Source: Luzula sylvatica
Taxonomy: Eukaryota > Streptophyta > Magnoliopsida > Poales > Juncaceae
Length of the DNA stretch: 64,000 bases
Assembly: GCA_946800325.1 (NCBI GenBank)
Contig: OX326958.1
Span: forward strand, 26,390,914 to 26,454,913
Reading direction: 5' to 3'
The position numbers were made by a program, and so were the translations under genes. The notes under the pieces were generated by a model. That model did not search any database and had not been told where the DNA came from. It saw nothing but the letters and a program-made list of their open reading frames with translations. Shown one piece after another: positions 1 to 11,235 of the stretch. The number at the start of each line of letters is the position of its first letter. Position 1 is the first letter of the stretch.

Positions 1-220
1 TGTTGACGCTACACTTGCGAAAATTCCACACAGATAAAAGGAAGCAAAATAGATCACACACATATTATATAAAATTATAAATTATAAATAGATTAGAGTA
101 GGTTTTGCGTACACACGTACCTTAATTAATTCTGTTCAGATGATGCTTAAAAAAACTCAATTGAAGCCTGCTAGATGGATGAGCTTAAATAAATAGCATG
201 CATAATCAGGCCTTTTACAC
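1..220. other. AT-rich intergenic sequence, no gene
   Basis: This stretch has no reading frame of note and no recognisable repeat. It leads into the C/CA tract. Confidence 0.6.
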
Positions 221-226
221 CCCCCA

Positions 227-271
<45 letters not shown>
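221..271. repeat. poly-C / (CA)n microsatellite
   Basis: A run of C broken by one A passes directly into about 15 CA dinucleotides. It is a compound simple repeat with no gene nearby. Confidence 0.95.
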
Positions 272-273
<2 letters not shown>

Positions 274-509
274 CTTCCCAAATTTCTCCCACACAATCGT
301 GATGAATCATCATTTCACGATTAATTCACTAATTATCTCTATACGATTAATTCATATTTCATAATTAACTATGAATTGACAGAAATTCTAATTACATATT
401 ATTTTTTTACTACCCATGAATTAATCATTAATACACCTTGTTAATTAGAAAATTAATTGAGCAATGATGACTCATCACTAAAGTGGTGGGGAAATACGGG
501 GGCAAAGTA

Positions 510-511
<2 letters not shown>

Positions 512-553
<42 letters not shown>
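512..553. repeat. (AT)n microsatellite
   Basis: An uninterrupted AT dinucleotide run of about 21 units lies in intergenic DNA. Confidence 0.95.
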
Positions 554-555
<2 letters not shown>

Positions 556-738
556 AATGGATCAATGGATAAATTATTGGACAAAAAAAAAGAACAAGAG
601 ATTTTCAATCATTGATTGAACCATGATAAACGGTTGTGATTAACATAATCTCTTACTACCCCCTCATCCAAACATTTCTAACCATTCACAGAGAGTTGTG
701 TTCAATTTTTTGTCTAATTTTTTGTCCATGAATCCGCC

Positions 739-740
<2 letters not shown>

Positions 741-792
<52 letters not shown>
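741..792. repeat. (AT)n microsatellite, left flank of MITE
   Basis: About 26 AT units directly abut the foldback element that starts at 793. A matching (AT)n run resumes on the other side of the element at 920-962, so the MITE sits inside a microsatellite. Confidence 0.95.
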
Positions 793-797
<5 letters not shown>

Positions 798-919
798 TTA
801 AGATACTTAATTAAGTATCATGAGTTTGATACTTAGGATCACAAATCTCAAATCAAATCCAACGATAAAAAAATCCTAAGTACTAATCTCATGATACTTA
901 ATTGAGTATGTTAGCCATC
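793..919. mobile_element. (AT)n-embedded MITE, copy 1
   Basis: This is a 127-bp foldback element. Its left end GATGGTTAAGATACTTAATT and its right end, read on the opposite strand as GATGGCTAACATACTCAATT, form imperfect terminal inverted repeats of over 30 bp. Both flanks are pure AT microsatellite (741-792 and 920-962). Related copies lie at 28393-28601 and 55082-55589, again inside AT tracts. There is no coding capacity. A TA-type target duplication cannot be told apart from the surrounding AT repeat. The mode resembles the rice Micron family, which inserts into (TA)n, but no homology to Micron is claimed. Confidence 0.8.

Positions 920-962
<43 letters not shown>
920..962. repeat. (AT)n microsatellite, right flank of MITE
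   Basis: The AT run, with one CA interruption, continues from the right edge of the MITE. Confidence 0.9.
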
Positions 963-963
<1 letters not shown>

Positions 964-1740
964 CTGAAAAGATGGTCTTCGTTTCTTTCATTACTGGTTT
1001 ATTTAAGCTAAGAATATATGCAGCTAGATTCGATAAGTAGAATAGATTATTCAAGTGCTCAACGCAACAACATTCAAAGTTTAATTATATGCACGCATAC
1101 TATATACATGATCCTCTCGCATGCACAATAAATATTGTTTCTAAAAGCATGCATATCGGATCATATCATATCATATACCATACAAAAGAAACGTTAATTT
1201 GTGTACAATATAAAGGAGGATGAAGAGATTGAGGGGGAGGGTGGCCAATTGGATTGAATTTTTGAATGGTTGGGTTGGGCCACGTAGGATTTGCAATAGC
1301 TAATTCTGTAATTCACCATTACTTGCTTTATTTGGTCCCACATGCAACCAGTTTAATTCAATTTGTTGTATTTAATTATTCAAAATCATCTGCCGAACAC
1401 ACGCGAAATCCTAGTATGTTCTGATGTCATTCCAATACAGGGCAAGGAGGATGGATATAGGCATATACTAAAAGGAGGATGTGTGTCCTAATTAACACAC
1501 TTAATTAACATAAAAATTAATATGTGATATATAATTAATAAAACATATGATATATAATTAATTTATATTGATAATTCATGTGGATATTATGAGTTAGGTG
1601 GTACATGTAAATTAATTATAATTTTTTTTGTAAGATTATCGTGTTAACCCCCCTAAAAAATAACAGATATAGGAACTGTAATATTTAACATGTATATATT
1701 TTGTAATATATAGTTAAAATTGTATCGAGTTACAAATTTA
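963..1740. other. AT-rich intergenic sequence
   Basis: I see no gene or clear transposon boundary. The stretch around 1490-1620 is rich in short TTAATTAA and ATATAATTAAT repeats like those in the foldback at 56663-57056, and may be a remnant of a similar element. Confidence 0.5.
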
Positions 1741-2966
1741 AATTAATATAATGCTACCCCATTTGCTGCCTCCTGGTGCAGCCATGTCACCAGGGGCCTC
1801 TTTGTAAAAAAAAAAATATTTTTAATATTTTGGTCCTTTTTTATTTACAAATTGGTCCTTTTTTCATAAAATTGTTTACATTTTGGTCCTTTTTTTACAA
1901 TTTGGTTCTTTATATTTGCGTTTTGGTCCTTCGAAGTTTTCAATTTTATATTTAGGTCCAGGGACCTCAAATTGGTCCTTTTTTAAAAACAAAATTACAT
2001 TTTGATCCTTTTTTTTACATTTTGGTCCTTTATATTTGCATTTTGGTCCTTCGAAGTTTTAAAATTTACATTTTGGTCCAGGCCCATTTGCTGCCTCCTA
2101 GTGCAGCCACGTCACCAGGGGCCTCTTTATAAAAAAAAAATATTTGTTTTACATTGTGGTCCTTTTTTATTTACAAATTGGTCCTTTTTTCAAAAAAAAG
2201 TTTACTTTTTGGTCCTTCGTTTTTACAATTTGGTCCTTTATATTTGCATTTTGGTCCTTCGAAGTTTGAAAATTTACATTTAGGTCAAGGGGCCTCAAAT
2301 TGGTCCTTTGTTTAAAAAAAAATTACATTTTAGTCCTTTTTTTTACATTTTGGTCTTTTATATTTGCATTTTGGTCCTTCGAAGTTTTAAAATTTACATT
2401 TTGGTTCAGGAGCCTCTTTGTAAAAAATTTTATTTACATTTTGGTCCTTTTTAGTTGAAAAAACTATATTTTGGTCCTCTTTATTTACATTTTTGTCCTT
2501 TTAAGTTTAAAAACTTATATTTTGGTCCTTCATATTTCAATCTTGATCCTCTTTTATTTACATGTCGGTCCTTTTTTAATTTTTGAATTTACATTATAGT
2601 CCTTTTTATTTATATCTTGGTCTTTTTCAGTTTTATTAACTTAAATTTAAATTTTTTTAAATCGCTACATGTTAAGAAGTGTTTCTGAATTTTCTTAAAA
2701 TTAATAAAAAATAACAAAAATAATTTTTAATTATTGCATATGAGATTTGGAGGGTATTTTGGAAAAAAAAAATTAATATCATCCATAAGGGGTATTTTAA
2801 AGTAAAAGTTTGGTAAAGAGTTTTTTTTTTAGTTTACGAAAAGATAGAGGATTTCTTACAATATCCAAAAAAAAATTAGGGGGTTAAAAATATATCAAAT
2901 CACGGATGTGCAAATAATCCTGACAAACTCGAGGGCTCCCGCGCAATAGCGCGGGTCAAAGCTAGT
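1741..2966 (+). mobile_element. Helitron-like element, 3' end at 2965
   Basis: The right end carries the signature of a plus-strand Helitron 3' terminus: a GC-rich hairpin (CCCGCGC at 2938-2944 pairing with GCGCGGG at 2949-2955, 4-nt loop), then TCAAAG, then CTAG at 2962-2965 followed by T. The left boundary is not resolved. The interior holds dozens of copies of a TTTGGTCCTTT motif and a direct duplication of roughly 325 bp whose units begin near 1759 and 2085 with CATTTGCTGCCTCCT. No Rep/helicase frame is present, so it would be non-autonomous. The reading frames here are by-products of the repeats. Confidence 0.6.
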
Positions 2967-2989
2967 ATTTTAATATTTTGGTTCCGGTA

Positions 2990-3730
2990 TATGTAGAGGT
3001 GCTATGTTCAAATATAGACATGGTATATGTAGAGGTGTCGATGGGGGCGGATATTGTCCGAACCGACCCGAACAACAACTAAAAAGTTATCCGGATCCGA
3101 ATGGATTTGAGTTAATAAAACTGTATTCATTTTTACCAGTACAGATTTGGATATAGTAGTTAAATTTACAATGATATCCGGATCCGGAGATATTCGTTTT
3201 GTTGAAACCATGATCTCATTTATTTTTAATACTTAATAGACGATAATTATATTTCAATTTGTAACAATACGTGGCATGCAATAACTCTATTTCAATTCAT
3301 ATTAATATCCAATAGATAATAATTTTATTTCATTTTTTCAATACCACACCTATAGATTATTAAAATTTTCTCTGCAAATTTATTTCCTTCTACCTCTCAT
3401 TCTATATTAATTTATAATTTAATATATTTATTTATTTTGAAATTACAAAATAATTAAGACGAATTTTAAAAATTATTTTATATTATTGCATCATAATATC
3501 CGTTTTAATATCATAGTAGAATCTGTATCCATATTCGTATTCGACAATATTGGGATGATATCCGTATCCGTTTAATATCCGAACCATATATGAATTCAGA
3601 TAGTTATAGATCCGTGGATATGGATATGGACAATATCAGGGTGATATCCGTATTCATTTAATGTCCAAACCATATACGAATCCGCATAGTTCCGGATATG
3701 TGTATATGGATTTGGTATGACCACTGTCTT
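2990..3730. repeat. Degenerate TIR-like element rich in ATCCGGATCC motifs
   Basis: The segment starts with GTAGAGGTGTCGATGGG and ends with GGTATGACCACTGT, which are weakly complementary. Both arms are full of ATATCCGTATCCG-type words. This resembles the layout of the hAT-like MITEs at 31214-32189 but without a matching target duplication. It is probably an old hAT-type non-autonomous element. The boundaries are approximate. Confidence 0.4.
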
Positions 3731-4293
3731 AGCCGTTAATATATGTCCATCATAATTTATTCCACAAAAATATTAGGGGAACTACATGTTTTTTTTTTTG
3801 TATTTTCATAAAAAATAATTTTTTTATCATTTAAATTTAAATGACAACCCAATTAATGATATCAATTAAATTTATCATGTGATTTTTTTTTAAAAGTACA
3901 CACCATCTAATAACTCCACAAACAAGCATATATCATAAGCTCGTGTAACAAACCTATATCCGTCCAATGATCATTTATGTATTGGTCGAAAAATTCTTGA
4001 ACGATTGTTGGATCATATCCAAACCCCTGCGGTCAGAATCCTCGACAACATAGTATATATTTTCCATATATGCAACAGTCTTCTCTGGAAGCTAGTGTCT
4101 ATTCTCTTTCCACTAGGGTGGGCCATGGGTGGCTAGGGGGAAGAGCACCACCGTCCTGCATGTTTCTATACTTTCACCTGTTCTCATCAAATATATGTGG
4201 AGAAGTTAGGTTAGGAGAGAGTTTTTTTTTCCATGGATCAAAACCAAGGCTATGTTTGGTGGTTTTAACGAGTATGGCGGCCTTTGAAAATAA
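3731..4293. other. Intergenic sequence, no supported feature
   Basis: I see no convincing coding frame or repeat. A 75-codon frame at 4070-4297 has no family resemblance and runs into the Helitron end. Confidence 0.5.
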
Positions 4294-4768
4294 CTAGCGA
4301 AACCCTCGCGCCCATGCGCGAGTCATTGCAAACTTTGTTTCGAATTGAACTACTACAAATTTTGAATTTTAGACTACTATATGGCATTAATAACAATCAA
4401 AAGTCTTCATGATGGTTGTTGTAAGCCAATTTACACATCATAAAAATTCTAGTATTAGCATTTGAGAAACATCATAAAGATTCAAAATACTGATTTGGAG
4501 GCATATAAAAAAATAAAAACCATAAATATTGTTAAAAAAAACATACAAGTTAGAGATTACATAAAAATGAAATTAACATGGGATGAAACACTCCATAAAT
4601 GGCTAATTTAGTTATAGAAACAACGATACTCAAATTTGAAGGCATGTCGAAAATGAATTATACCTATAGTGATAAAAGATTAATGTAAGGAAAAAATACA
4701 ATTAATTTTCCAAAGATTACCAACAAAAAAAAAATGCTACATTTGGTTGACCTCTTTTGGTGCCTTAC

Positions 4769-4807
4769 AGGGAAAGCCGCAGCTCTTGCCATATCATCAA
4801 ATTTTGA
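4769..4807 (-). pseudogene. Exon-like fragment, 13 codons, unknown origin
   Basis: A pyrimidine tract ending in CAG precedes 39 bases that read SKFDDMARAAAFP without interruption, followed by GTAAGG. Acceptor, donor and frame all fit a short internal exon on the minus strand. The stretch is less AT-rich than its surroundings. I do not recognise the gene. It lies inside the putative Helitron and could be a captured exon, or chance. Confidence 0.3.
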
Positions 4808-5689
4808 CTGAAACAAAAAAAAGCCTGTTAAATATACTTATTTGACATATTTGTTTGAAAAATAAATAATAATAATTAACAAATACTTACGTCAAATTGA
4901 ATGATGTGTTTTTAATTATTTTTTCAAAAAAAGGTAGTAACATCTACGAAGATAATCAGTATAACCCTAAAAACCATGTATAGCCCTAAAAACCACTGAA
5001 ATTAACATATTTACCCCAATAAATATCAGAAATTAATGATCACTTCAATTTAGATTTCCTACTCAATTGGAACTTAATGAAGACGGTGCATAAAAAAAGA
5101 GACCTAAATTTATGTTCAAAGAGCTAAGTATTTATGTTTCCACATACGCGATACCATGTCGCACGCTTTTAAAAGAACCGTTGCCACCTTCTTCCTTTTA
5201 AATATATATAAATTTAGGTTTCATTAAGATAAGCAAAATAAAAGGAAGAAAATATGCCACAACGTCTTATTAATTATGAGGATATGCACATTGAAAAACA
5301 TTTACATCAACCATCCGAGTATAGATCATTTATTTGCCTGAAACAACAAAATAATTATAATATTTTTGAAAGAGGTATTTTTGATTTACGAATCTCATCA
5401 ATATGCACAAATTGAATCACATATGCGGATCCTTTCGAAATCTAAAAATTTTGAATTATCAAATTTACCCCTCATTTTGAATGTACTCTTCCAAAATATA
5501 TTTCAAATATACCCCCCAAAAAGGCAGAAAATTTCCAAATATCCCTCCGAAATGCTAAAAAATGAAATTTGAGATTAAAAATCAGAAAATAAAGGGCATT
5601 TATGTATTTATCCCAAATCCCACCAAAATGCTAATGGGGCATATCAGAATTTAAAGATGCAAGACTTGCTTCCATGTGTGCCGAAAAGG

Positions 5690-6350
5690 CCAAAATGAAA
5701 ATTTTCGGATATACCCCATTAAATAAGAAAACTTTACAAAATATCCTTATAAAATGTTGCAATTTGGGATAAAAAATCTAAGTTGCTGAAAAAATAGGAA
5801 AAAAACTCCCAATTTTGTTCAAAATTTACAAAATAAACTTAATTTTAAGAAATTTTGCACAATAAATACATAAATGCTGATAATTGGAGATGAAAAAAGG
5901 TAGAAAAATAATCCCTTCAATTTGAAAAAAATGTTGTGATAAAAATCCCAAAAATAACCTTACAAAACTTCAAAATATTAGTTATACCCTTTAAAATTAT
6001 GAAAATAACAAAAACTTACCTCTCTAAAATATGAAAATTACAAAAATATTCTTATAAAACCTGGAAAGATCAGATATGCCACTTTAAATCAGAAAATTTC
6101 ACAAAATGCCCTTATAAAATGTCGAAATTTGAAATGAAAACTCGAAGTTGCTGAAAAATAGGGAAAAAAACTCTCAATTTTGTTCAAAATTTACAAAATA
6201 AACTTATGTTCCAGAAATTTTGCACAATAAATTCATAAATGCTGAAAATTGGAGAAAAATGTTGTTGTGATAAAAATCCCAAAAATAGCCCTACAAAATT
6301 TCAAAATATCAGTTATACCCCTTAAAATTATGAAAATAACAAAAACAAAC
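5690..6350. repeat. Imperfect tandem duplication, AT-rich
   Basis: Two diverged copies of a segment of several hundred bases follow each other, with GTTGCTGAAAAATAGG, TTCAAAATTTACAAAATAAA and AATCCCAAAAATA recurring at roughly 330-390 bp spacing (for example 5942 and 6272). There is no coding signal. Confidence 0.65.
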
Positions 6351-6600
6351 TTGTAAAATCTGATTTTTATGAAGAAAAATCTTGAAATTCTTGATACAGT
6401 TAACAGTTCAGTTGTATTTTTTTAAATTTATAAATTTACAAGTATCAATACTGCTACTTTTTAACCGAATATATCAATTTGAAATTCAATCGTGTTTTCC
6501 ATGACAATAACCCAAAAACTCTACTGGCAGAGCAATAGATTAGCTTCGAAAGTGATGAAAAAAAAATCCAAATTCCCAACACAACTAAGATCAAGATTGC

Positions 6601-6845
6601 TTTACCTGTAAAGAGAAATCCCTTCCAAAATTGGCGAGAGTTATGTAGAAGCGAAGGAAAAGAGATGAAGAAGAGCAGCCTCGCAAAGCTGCCGCTGCGT
6701 CGAGGGTTTTAGGGTTTGAACGCGCAGTGCCTACTCTGCCTCGCGCCGTTGCATGCTCCGCCTCGCGCCGTTGCATGCTCCGCCTCGCGCCGTCGCCATG
6801 CTCCGCCTCGCGCCGTCGCCATGCTCCGCCTCGCGACGTCGCCAT
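6601..6845 (-). pseudogene. GC-rich first-exon-like frame with minisatellite
   Basis: On the minus strand an ATG at 6845 (MATSRGG...) opens about 80 codons that end at ...FGRDFSLQ, directly followed by a possible donor GTAAAG. The ATG is preceded by a possible acceptor (TTGCAG). The first 40 residues are Arg/Ala/Glu-rich because they come from a GC-rich minisatellite of about 23-24 bp per unit. It resembles no family known to me. It could be a captured gene start inside the Helitron candidate. Confidence 0.25.
6740..6845. repeat. GC-rich minisatellite, ~23-24 bp unit
   Basis: Four to five units of the type GCCATGCTCCGCCTCGCGCC follow one another. This is a sharp GC island in otherwise AT-rich DNA. 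It encodes the Arg/Glu/Ala repeat of the minus-strand frame at 6601-6845. Confidence 0.85.
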
Positions 6846-6880
6846 CTTGCAAATCCCTGCAATTGAGAACGATTTAAGTT

Positions 6881-6911
<31 letters not shown>

Positions 6912-7136
6912 GAGAGAAACCCGTGTTACGCGTTAATATGAAAAAAGGATTACAATGTCTTGATTACAAAATAATGGAAAATAAAAGAAACGAGTAAATA
7001 AATAAATATATTACAAAACCATCTCAAATTAAACATAAACCTAAGAAAGTTCAACAAATACGTGAAATAAACTTATGAAAAAGTAATAGATAAGGAAAGA
7101 ACTTCCTTTAATTCCGCACGCTAGCAGATCTGAAGA

Positions 7137-8507
7137 TCAAAGTCGAGGCCAGGATTTGTCGTCATAGGATATGCCGAATATCCTTGCCAAATTTGCGAGA
7201 CGGTCCGTCTCTTGATTATGTACCCGATTGCAGAAGATAAAGGTTGGGTCTTTGAGTCTTCTCTTCCAAAGTATGCAGTCTTTTGCTGTTTGGATTATTA
7301 TCAATTTGGTAGTTAATGGATCTAAGGGCCGCCTCCTGAGAATGATGATGAAGTCGGTATTGTGATGTGGCCCGGAATAGGGTGCTCGCGGGTGAAGGGG
7401 TTTTATTTTGGAAGACTTTAGAATTTCTTGAGATCCAAATTTCCCAAATAACGAAAACAAAGAATGGGTTAGATGAAGTGGCATTAGCCTTCAAGGTGAC
7501 TGATAGGTCATTAGGTGTTAGTGGCACGGCAGGTGAGAATTGAAACAGATTCCATGTTTGTTTGGCATGACTGCAATCAAAGAAAAGATGGGAGAGTGAT
7601 TCTTGCTGAGTATAGCATACTGGGCAGAGTGGGTTAATGGAGTTAATTCGAGCATGTAAACACTGCCGTGTGGGTAAGGCTTTATGCAAGATTTTCCAAA
7701 GTAAAATTCGAATCTTATTGGGTATTGATTTAATTTTCCATATCCAATTATTATCTGTGGGCCTTTGAGCTGGGCCGAATTTTTGGTTTGCAAAATAGTG
7801 ATAGGCCTCTTTTGTATTTATTTTCCCAGTAGGACTTGGTTTCCAAATGAGTTGGTCGGCCTGTTCCAATCTGTTCAGTGGGGCATAATCAATCAGTCTG
7901 ATATTTTGACTTGTTTCTTCTCCAAATAGGATGTGTAGCTTATTTGTATCCCAATCGTTATTAGTGAAGTCAAACAAATCAATGACCTTCAAAGAAGCTT
8001 GAGCTGAATTAGCTGGCCTGAAATTCTCCCAGTCCGTGAACCATGGGGAGCCAATTGCCGGAGCAAGGTTGCCATTTCCTAGATGCCATATTGCATTTTC
8101 AGCGATATCTCTTCTAACGGAACAGATGCCTTTCCATGTATCGGAGGATTTTTTGAGTCTGTTAGTGTGGAAGAGGGTTGAGTTAGGATAATATTTGGAT
8201 TTTATTATGTTAATCCATAATGCTTCTTCTCCCGTGTTTAATCGCCATGCCAATTTGAGAAGGATAGCTTTGTTAACACATTGTAGATCCCGGATACCCA
8301 ATCCTCCTCGATCCTTTGCTTGCGAGATAGTATCCCATCTGGTTAAAGCCATATATCGTTCGGAGCCATTATTGGACCAGAAAAAACGTTTTATCAGAGA
8401 TGTTAGCTTAGAGAGGATTCCAGAGGGGATACTAGTAGATGCCATCGTGTATAACGGGAGTGATGAGAGAACTGATTGAATTAAAGTAGTTCTTCCTGCT
8501 TGATTTA

Positions 8508-8541
<34 letters not shown>

Positions 8542-8551
8542 CCAACCACTC
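7137..8551 (-). pseudogene. LINE ORF2, C-terminal part (zf-RVT)
   Basis: This resumes the outer LINE beyond the inserted element: LSGWK, a 29-base A tract (8513-8541) coding for Lys, then LNQAGRTTLIQSVLSSLPLY. The zf-RVT domain is clear (WIWKIKSIPNKIRILLWKIL and a Cys/His block CPVCYTQQESLSHLFFDC). The main frame stops at 7216. The expected C-terminal end (FCNRVHNQETDRLANLA) lies in another frame at 7137-7484, so there is a further frameshift near 7340 and most of an RNase H region is missing. The poly(A) tail follows at 6911-6886. Confidence 0.82.
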
Positions 8552-8569
8552 AATTTTGATTGGAATTGA
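8552..8569. repeat. Left target-site duplication of inner LINE
   Basis: AATTTTGATTGGAATTGA occurs here and again at 14761-14778, directly after the A-rich tail of the inner LINE. The 18-base match is perfect. Confidence 0.95.
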
Positions 8570-8611
8570 CGATTATTACCAGGTTAGAAAAGTGTATGAC
8601 GTTGGCGGAGG

Positions 8612-11176
8612 ATGAGAGGAAAAAGAGCGATTCATGAGGGAAATGGCTGGTTCCATTGGGAAAAAAAAGATTCCAACAAGAATCTCCATGCCTATACCCC
8701 TTATAGCATGCAAGCTTCTTCTCTCTTACCAACACCTCCTCTCTCTTCTAAACTAACTAGCCCCCACAGACATCATTACCATCAACCACATCACACATTG
8801 AAGACTCTATCTCCCCCTGCCACTATGCAACCACCAAACAACTCAACCAGTCACATCCCAGGAAAAGCTCTGCAGACTCTTTGTCTCCCTTCTCTCAACG
8901 CTCAAGCCCCAAGCAGATGGGGACCTAACCCAAACTACCTACAACAATACAATATTCATCAAAACCAACATGCACTAGTGGGAAACTCTTCAACTCAGTA
9001 CTCACAACCAAGCAACGCCATGAATAATAAGAGAAGAGCTCCATCCTCCCCCACAGCCCCCCAGAAGCGCAAGGCACCATGGCCGCCGAACCCGCGACAC
9101 TCTTATTGGAAGGACAAGTGCTATAACTGTTTTGAAGGAGGACATCTCACAAAGTTCTGTCGCAATCCGCGTAAATGTGGGCATTGTGAAGCTACCACCC
9201 ACATTGCTAGGAACTGTCCTTCAGCACCGGCAATCCCGAGTCCACCGATGAGGGCTCCGACTCCTCCTCCTCCAGTCACCAAGAGGAGGGACCCGTTACA
9301 ACCACGTGGAATTTTTGGAGAGGACAGTCTACCCCTGAATAGACCCGACATCCTCAATTGCCACCTAAAACGTTCGGTTGCTCACCATGCGGAATTGATC
9401 AAACTCAGACAAGGGGTGGTCCTGGATGCGCTGCATGTAGAGCAACACAACATGTTTGCTCTAACAATCCTGCTCAACAAAGCGCGACATTGGCCTTCCC
9501 CATTCAAACTCATCTATCTCGGTAAAGAAAAATACCTAGTTCTTCTTCCTCCAGAGATTAATAGAAATGAATTCCTCAAAAACGATCTTGGATTGATAAG
9601 ACGGGCCCACTTCGTCCCATTTCCATGGGAGATCTCCATCGATGCTAAGCCGGTGCAATATGCATATCGATGTTGGGCGAACCTCCATCATTTACCGCTA
9701 ACAGCTTGGAAAATTGAGGAATTACATGCCCTCTTTGTCCCTATTGGTGTTTTACTCGATCATGGTCCGCTCGAAAATCTAACATCGGTCGAATCTCTGC
9801 GGGTTTCTTTTGCCACTAATAATCTTGCTTCTATCCCCAAAAAATTAGGATACGAGGTTGCAGGGCTGATCCACATCGTGCCGATGGAATTCTTGGCCCG
9901 TGCCGACGAGCCGCTCAGTTATTACAATCCAGAAGACCCCACTCCGACCCGAGACGAGTACGAAATGGCGATAGCGGATCAGATGCAGGAAGAGGCTCGC
10001 CGAGACTACATTAATTCCAAATCTCCGGCCTTCTACCCAAATCATTTTCAGAGTGATGATTCGAATCAATCTCCAGATGGTCGTCAAATTCATTCACCGA
10101 ATTTCCATCAAAGCCAATCACCGAATTCAATGAATCTTGGCCCAGACACCACCTGGCTCCGACAGATATGGGAATCGCTCCCTTCATGTGCGGGCAAGAT
10201 TGCTCTAGGCGAAAGACTCGGTCTCTCTCCAGCGCAAAATCATCCGGAATCACCACAGGAAATCGAACCGGCCATCAACCTGACGGATCCTCTACCTCCA
10301 CCATCACAAACCGGTCAGCAACAGCCAAACGGGTCAGCACAGGAAATTACAAAGACGCCAAGCACCATCGATCTACAACCTCTTCATCCCGTCCCGGTCA
10401 CAGAAGATCAACTACTACTTCTTAACACGCTGAGCCTACCTTCTAGCCCTGTCGAACAGTCTACAGAGCTGGCACAAGGACAAATTGACTGGGAAATGCA
10501 GAGACAATTGCTAGAAATGGAAGAGCAGCGAAAAGAAAGGGGGAAAGCACCTATGCTAGAAGAACCTGCCACTACAAGTGTAGCTCAACAGGAGCACGTG
10601 CCATGTAAGTCCAAACTTCCACTAATTTCAATCTTACAAAAGGCTCCTCCATTAAAGTTCTTCCCTATAACTTATCAACGGGCCCGCAAGGCCCAAAAAC
10701 AAACAATTACTAAATCAGGCCCAAGAAGATCCAAAAGAATTAGAAAAAAAATAACTTTTTTAGATGGACAATCCCCCAAAAACTTAACTAAAAAATCGAG
10801 GCCCAAGAAATTAAATGAAAATCAGGATAAAAGAAAGGCCCAAAGAACAAAATTAATTAACCTACTACAAAACGAACTAATAAATCCTTGTCCACTATCA
10901 ACCCAATCCATTGATCAAATTAAAATTCTTTGCGGCCTAATACAACTCCCCGATCCAGAAGCCACTCAAATATCACCAATTTTACCATCTGTGGGGCATG
11001 TCACAGTGGACAAGTCAACAGATGCTGATCCCTTACAACTTTCTCCTCAATTGATCAATACTAACCATACTAATTTGATTGTAGCACTAAACAAAGAAAA
11101 TTCTGATGATGAAGAATCCGACAAGGATGATGGAATAGACCTTGTGGATTATGATGAGGATGGTCTGGACGATTAG
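8612..11176 (+). CDS. LINE ORF1 protein with tandem CCHC knuckles
   Basis: The frame is uninterrupted over 854 codons. After a low-complexity Ser/Pro/Gln-rich N-terminus come two zinc knuckles (CYNCFEGGHLTKFC from about residue 170 and CGHCEATTHIARNC just after). A DUF4283-like RNA-binding domain follows at roughly residues 260-420 (RAHFVPFPWEISIDAKPV, ESLRVSFATNN). The tail is acidic and Lys-rich, with a possible nuclear localisation stretch (RRSKRIRKK). The protein would bind LINE RNA for retrotransposition. The ATG at 8612 gives the longest frame. A second Met at 8708 (MQASS) is an alternative start. Confidence 0.85.
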   Translation: MRGKRAIHEGNGWFHWEKKDSNKNLHAYTPYSMQASSLLPTPPLSSKLTSPHRHHYHQPHHTLKTLSPPATMQPPNNSTSHIPGKALQTLCLPSLNAQAPSRWGPNPNYLQQYNIHQNQHALVGNSSTQYSQPSNAMNNKRRAPSSPTAPQKRKAPWPPNPRHSYWKDKCYNCFEGGHLTKFCRNPRKCGHCEATTHIARNCPSAPAIPSPPMRAPTPPPPVTKRRDPLQPRGIFGEDSLPLNRPDILNCHLKRSVAHHAELIKLRQGVVLDALHVEQHNMFALTILLNKARHWPSPFKLIYLGKEKYLVLLPPEINRNEFLKNDLGLIRRAHFVPFPWEISIDAKPVQYAYRCWANLHHLPLTAWKIEELHALFVPIGVLLDHGPLENLTSVESLRVSFATNNLASIPKKLGYEVAGLIHIVPMEFLARADEPLSYYNPEDPTPTRDEYEMAIADQMQEEARRDYINSKSPAFYPNHFQSDDSNQSPDGRQIHSPNFHQSQSPNSMNLGPDTTWLRQIWESLPSCAGKIALGERLGLSPAQNHPESPQEIEPAINLTDPLPPPSQTGQQQPNGSAQEITKTPSTIDLQPLHPVPVTEDQLLLLNTLSLPSSPVEQSTELAQGQIDWEMQRQLLEMEEQRKERGKAPMLEEPATTSVAQQEHVPCKSKLPLISILQKAPPLKFFPITYQRARKAQKQTITKSGPRRSKRIRKKITFLDGQSPKNLTKKSRPKKLNENQDKRKAQRTKLINLLQNELINPCPLSTQSIDQIKILCGLIQLPDPEATQISPILPSVGHVTVDKSTDADPLQLSPQLINTNHTNLIVALNKENSDDEESDKDDGIDLVDYDEDGLDD

Positions 11177-11235
11177 TCCGAGACCATAGTGATTGTTTTT
11201 CTGTTTTATTTAGTCGTTGATGAATTTTTTTAATT

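Larger units (their letters stand above)
4294..6885 (-). mobile_element. Helitron candidate on minus strand, 3' end at 4294
   Basis: Read on the minus strand, a GC hairpin (arms CTCGCGC at 4305-4311 and GCGCGAG at 4316-4322) is followed by GGTTTCG, then CTAG at 4297-4294, then T. This is a canonical Helitron 3' terminus. The 5' end is not located. The right limit given here is simply where the LINE begins, so the span is a maximum. Inside lie a tandem duplication (5690-6350) and two exon-like stretches on the same strand (4769-4807 and about 6601-6845), which could be captured gene fragments. Confidence 0.45.

Noticed and set aside
2002..2283. 93-codon frame rich in Phe and Trp
   Set aside because: It is a translation of the TTTGGTCCTTT repeat of the Helitron-like element; periodicity follows the repeat, not codons.
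10168..10425. Ser/Thr/Arg-rich 85-codon frame
   Set aside because: It overlaps the well-supported LINE ORF1 in another frame.
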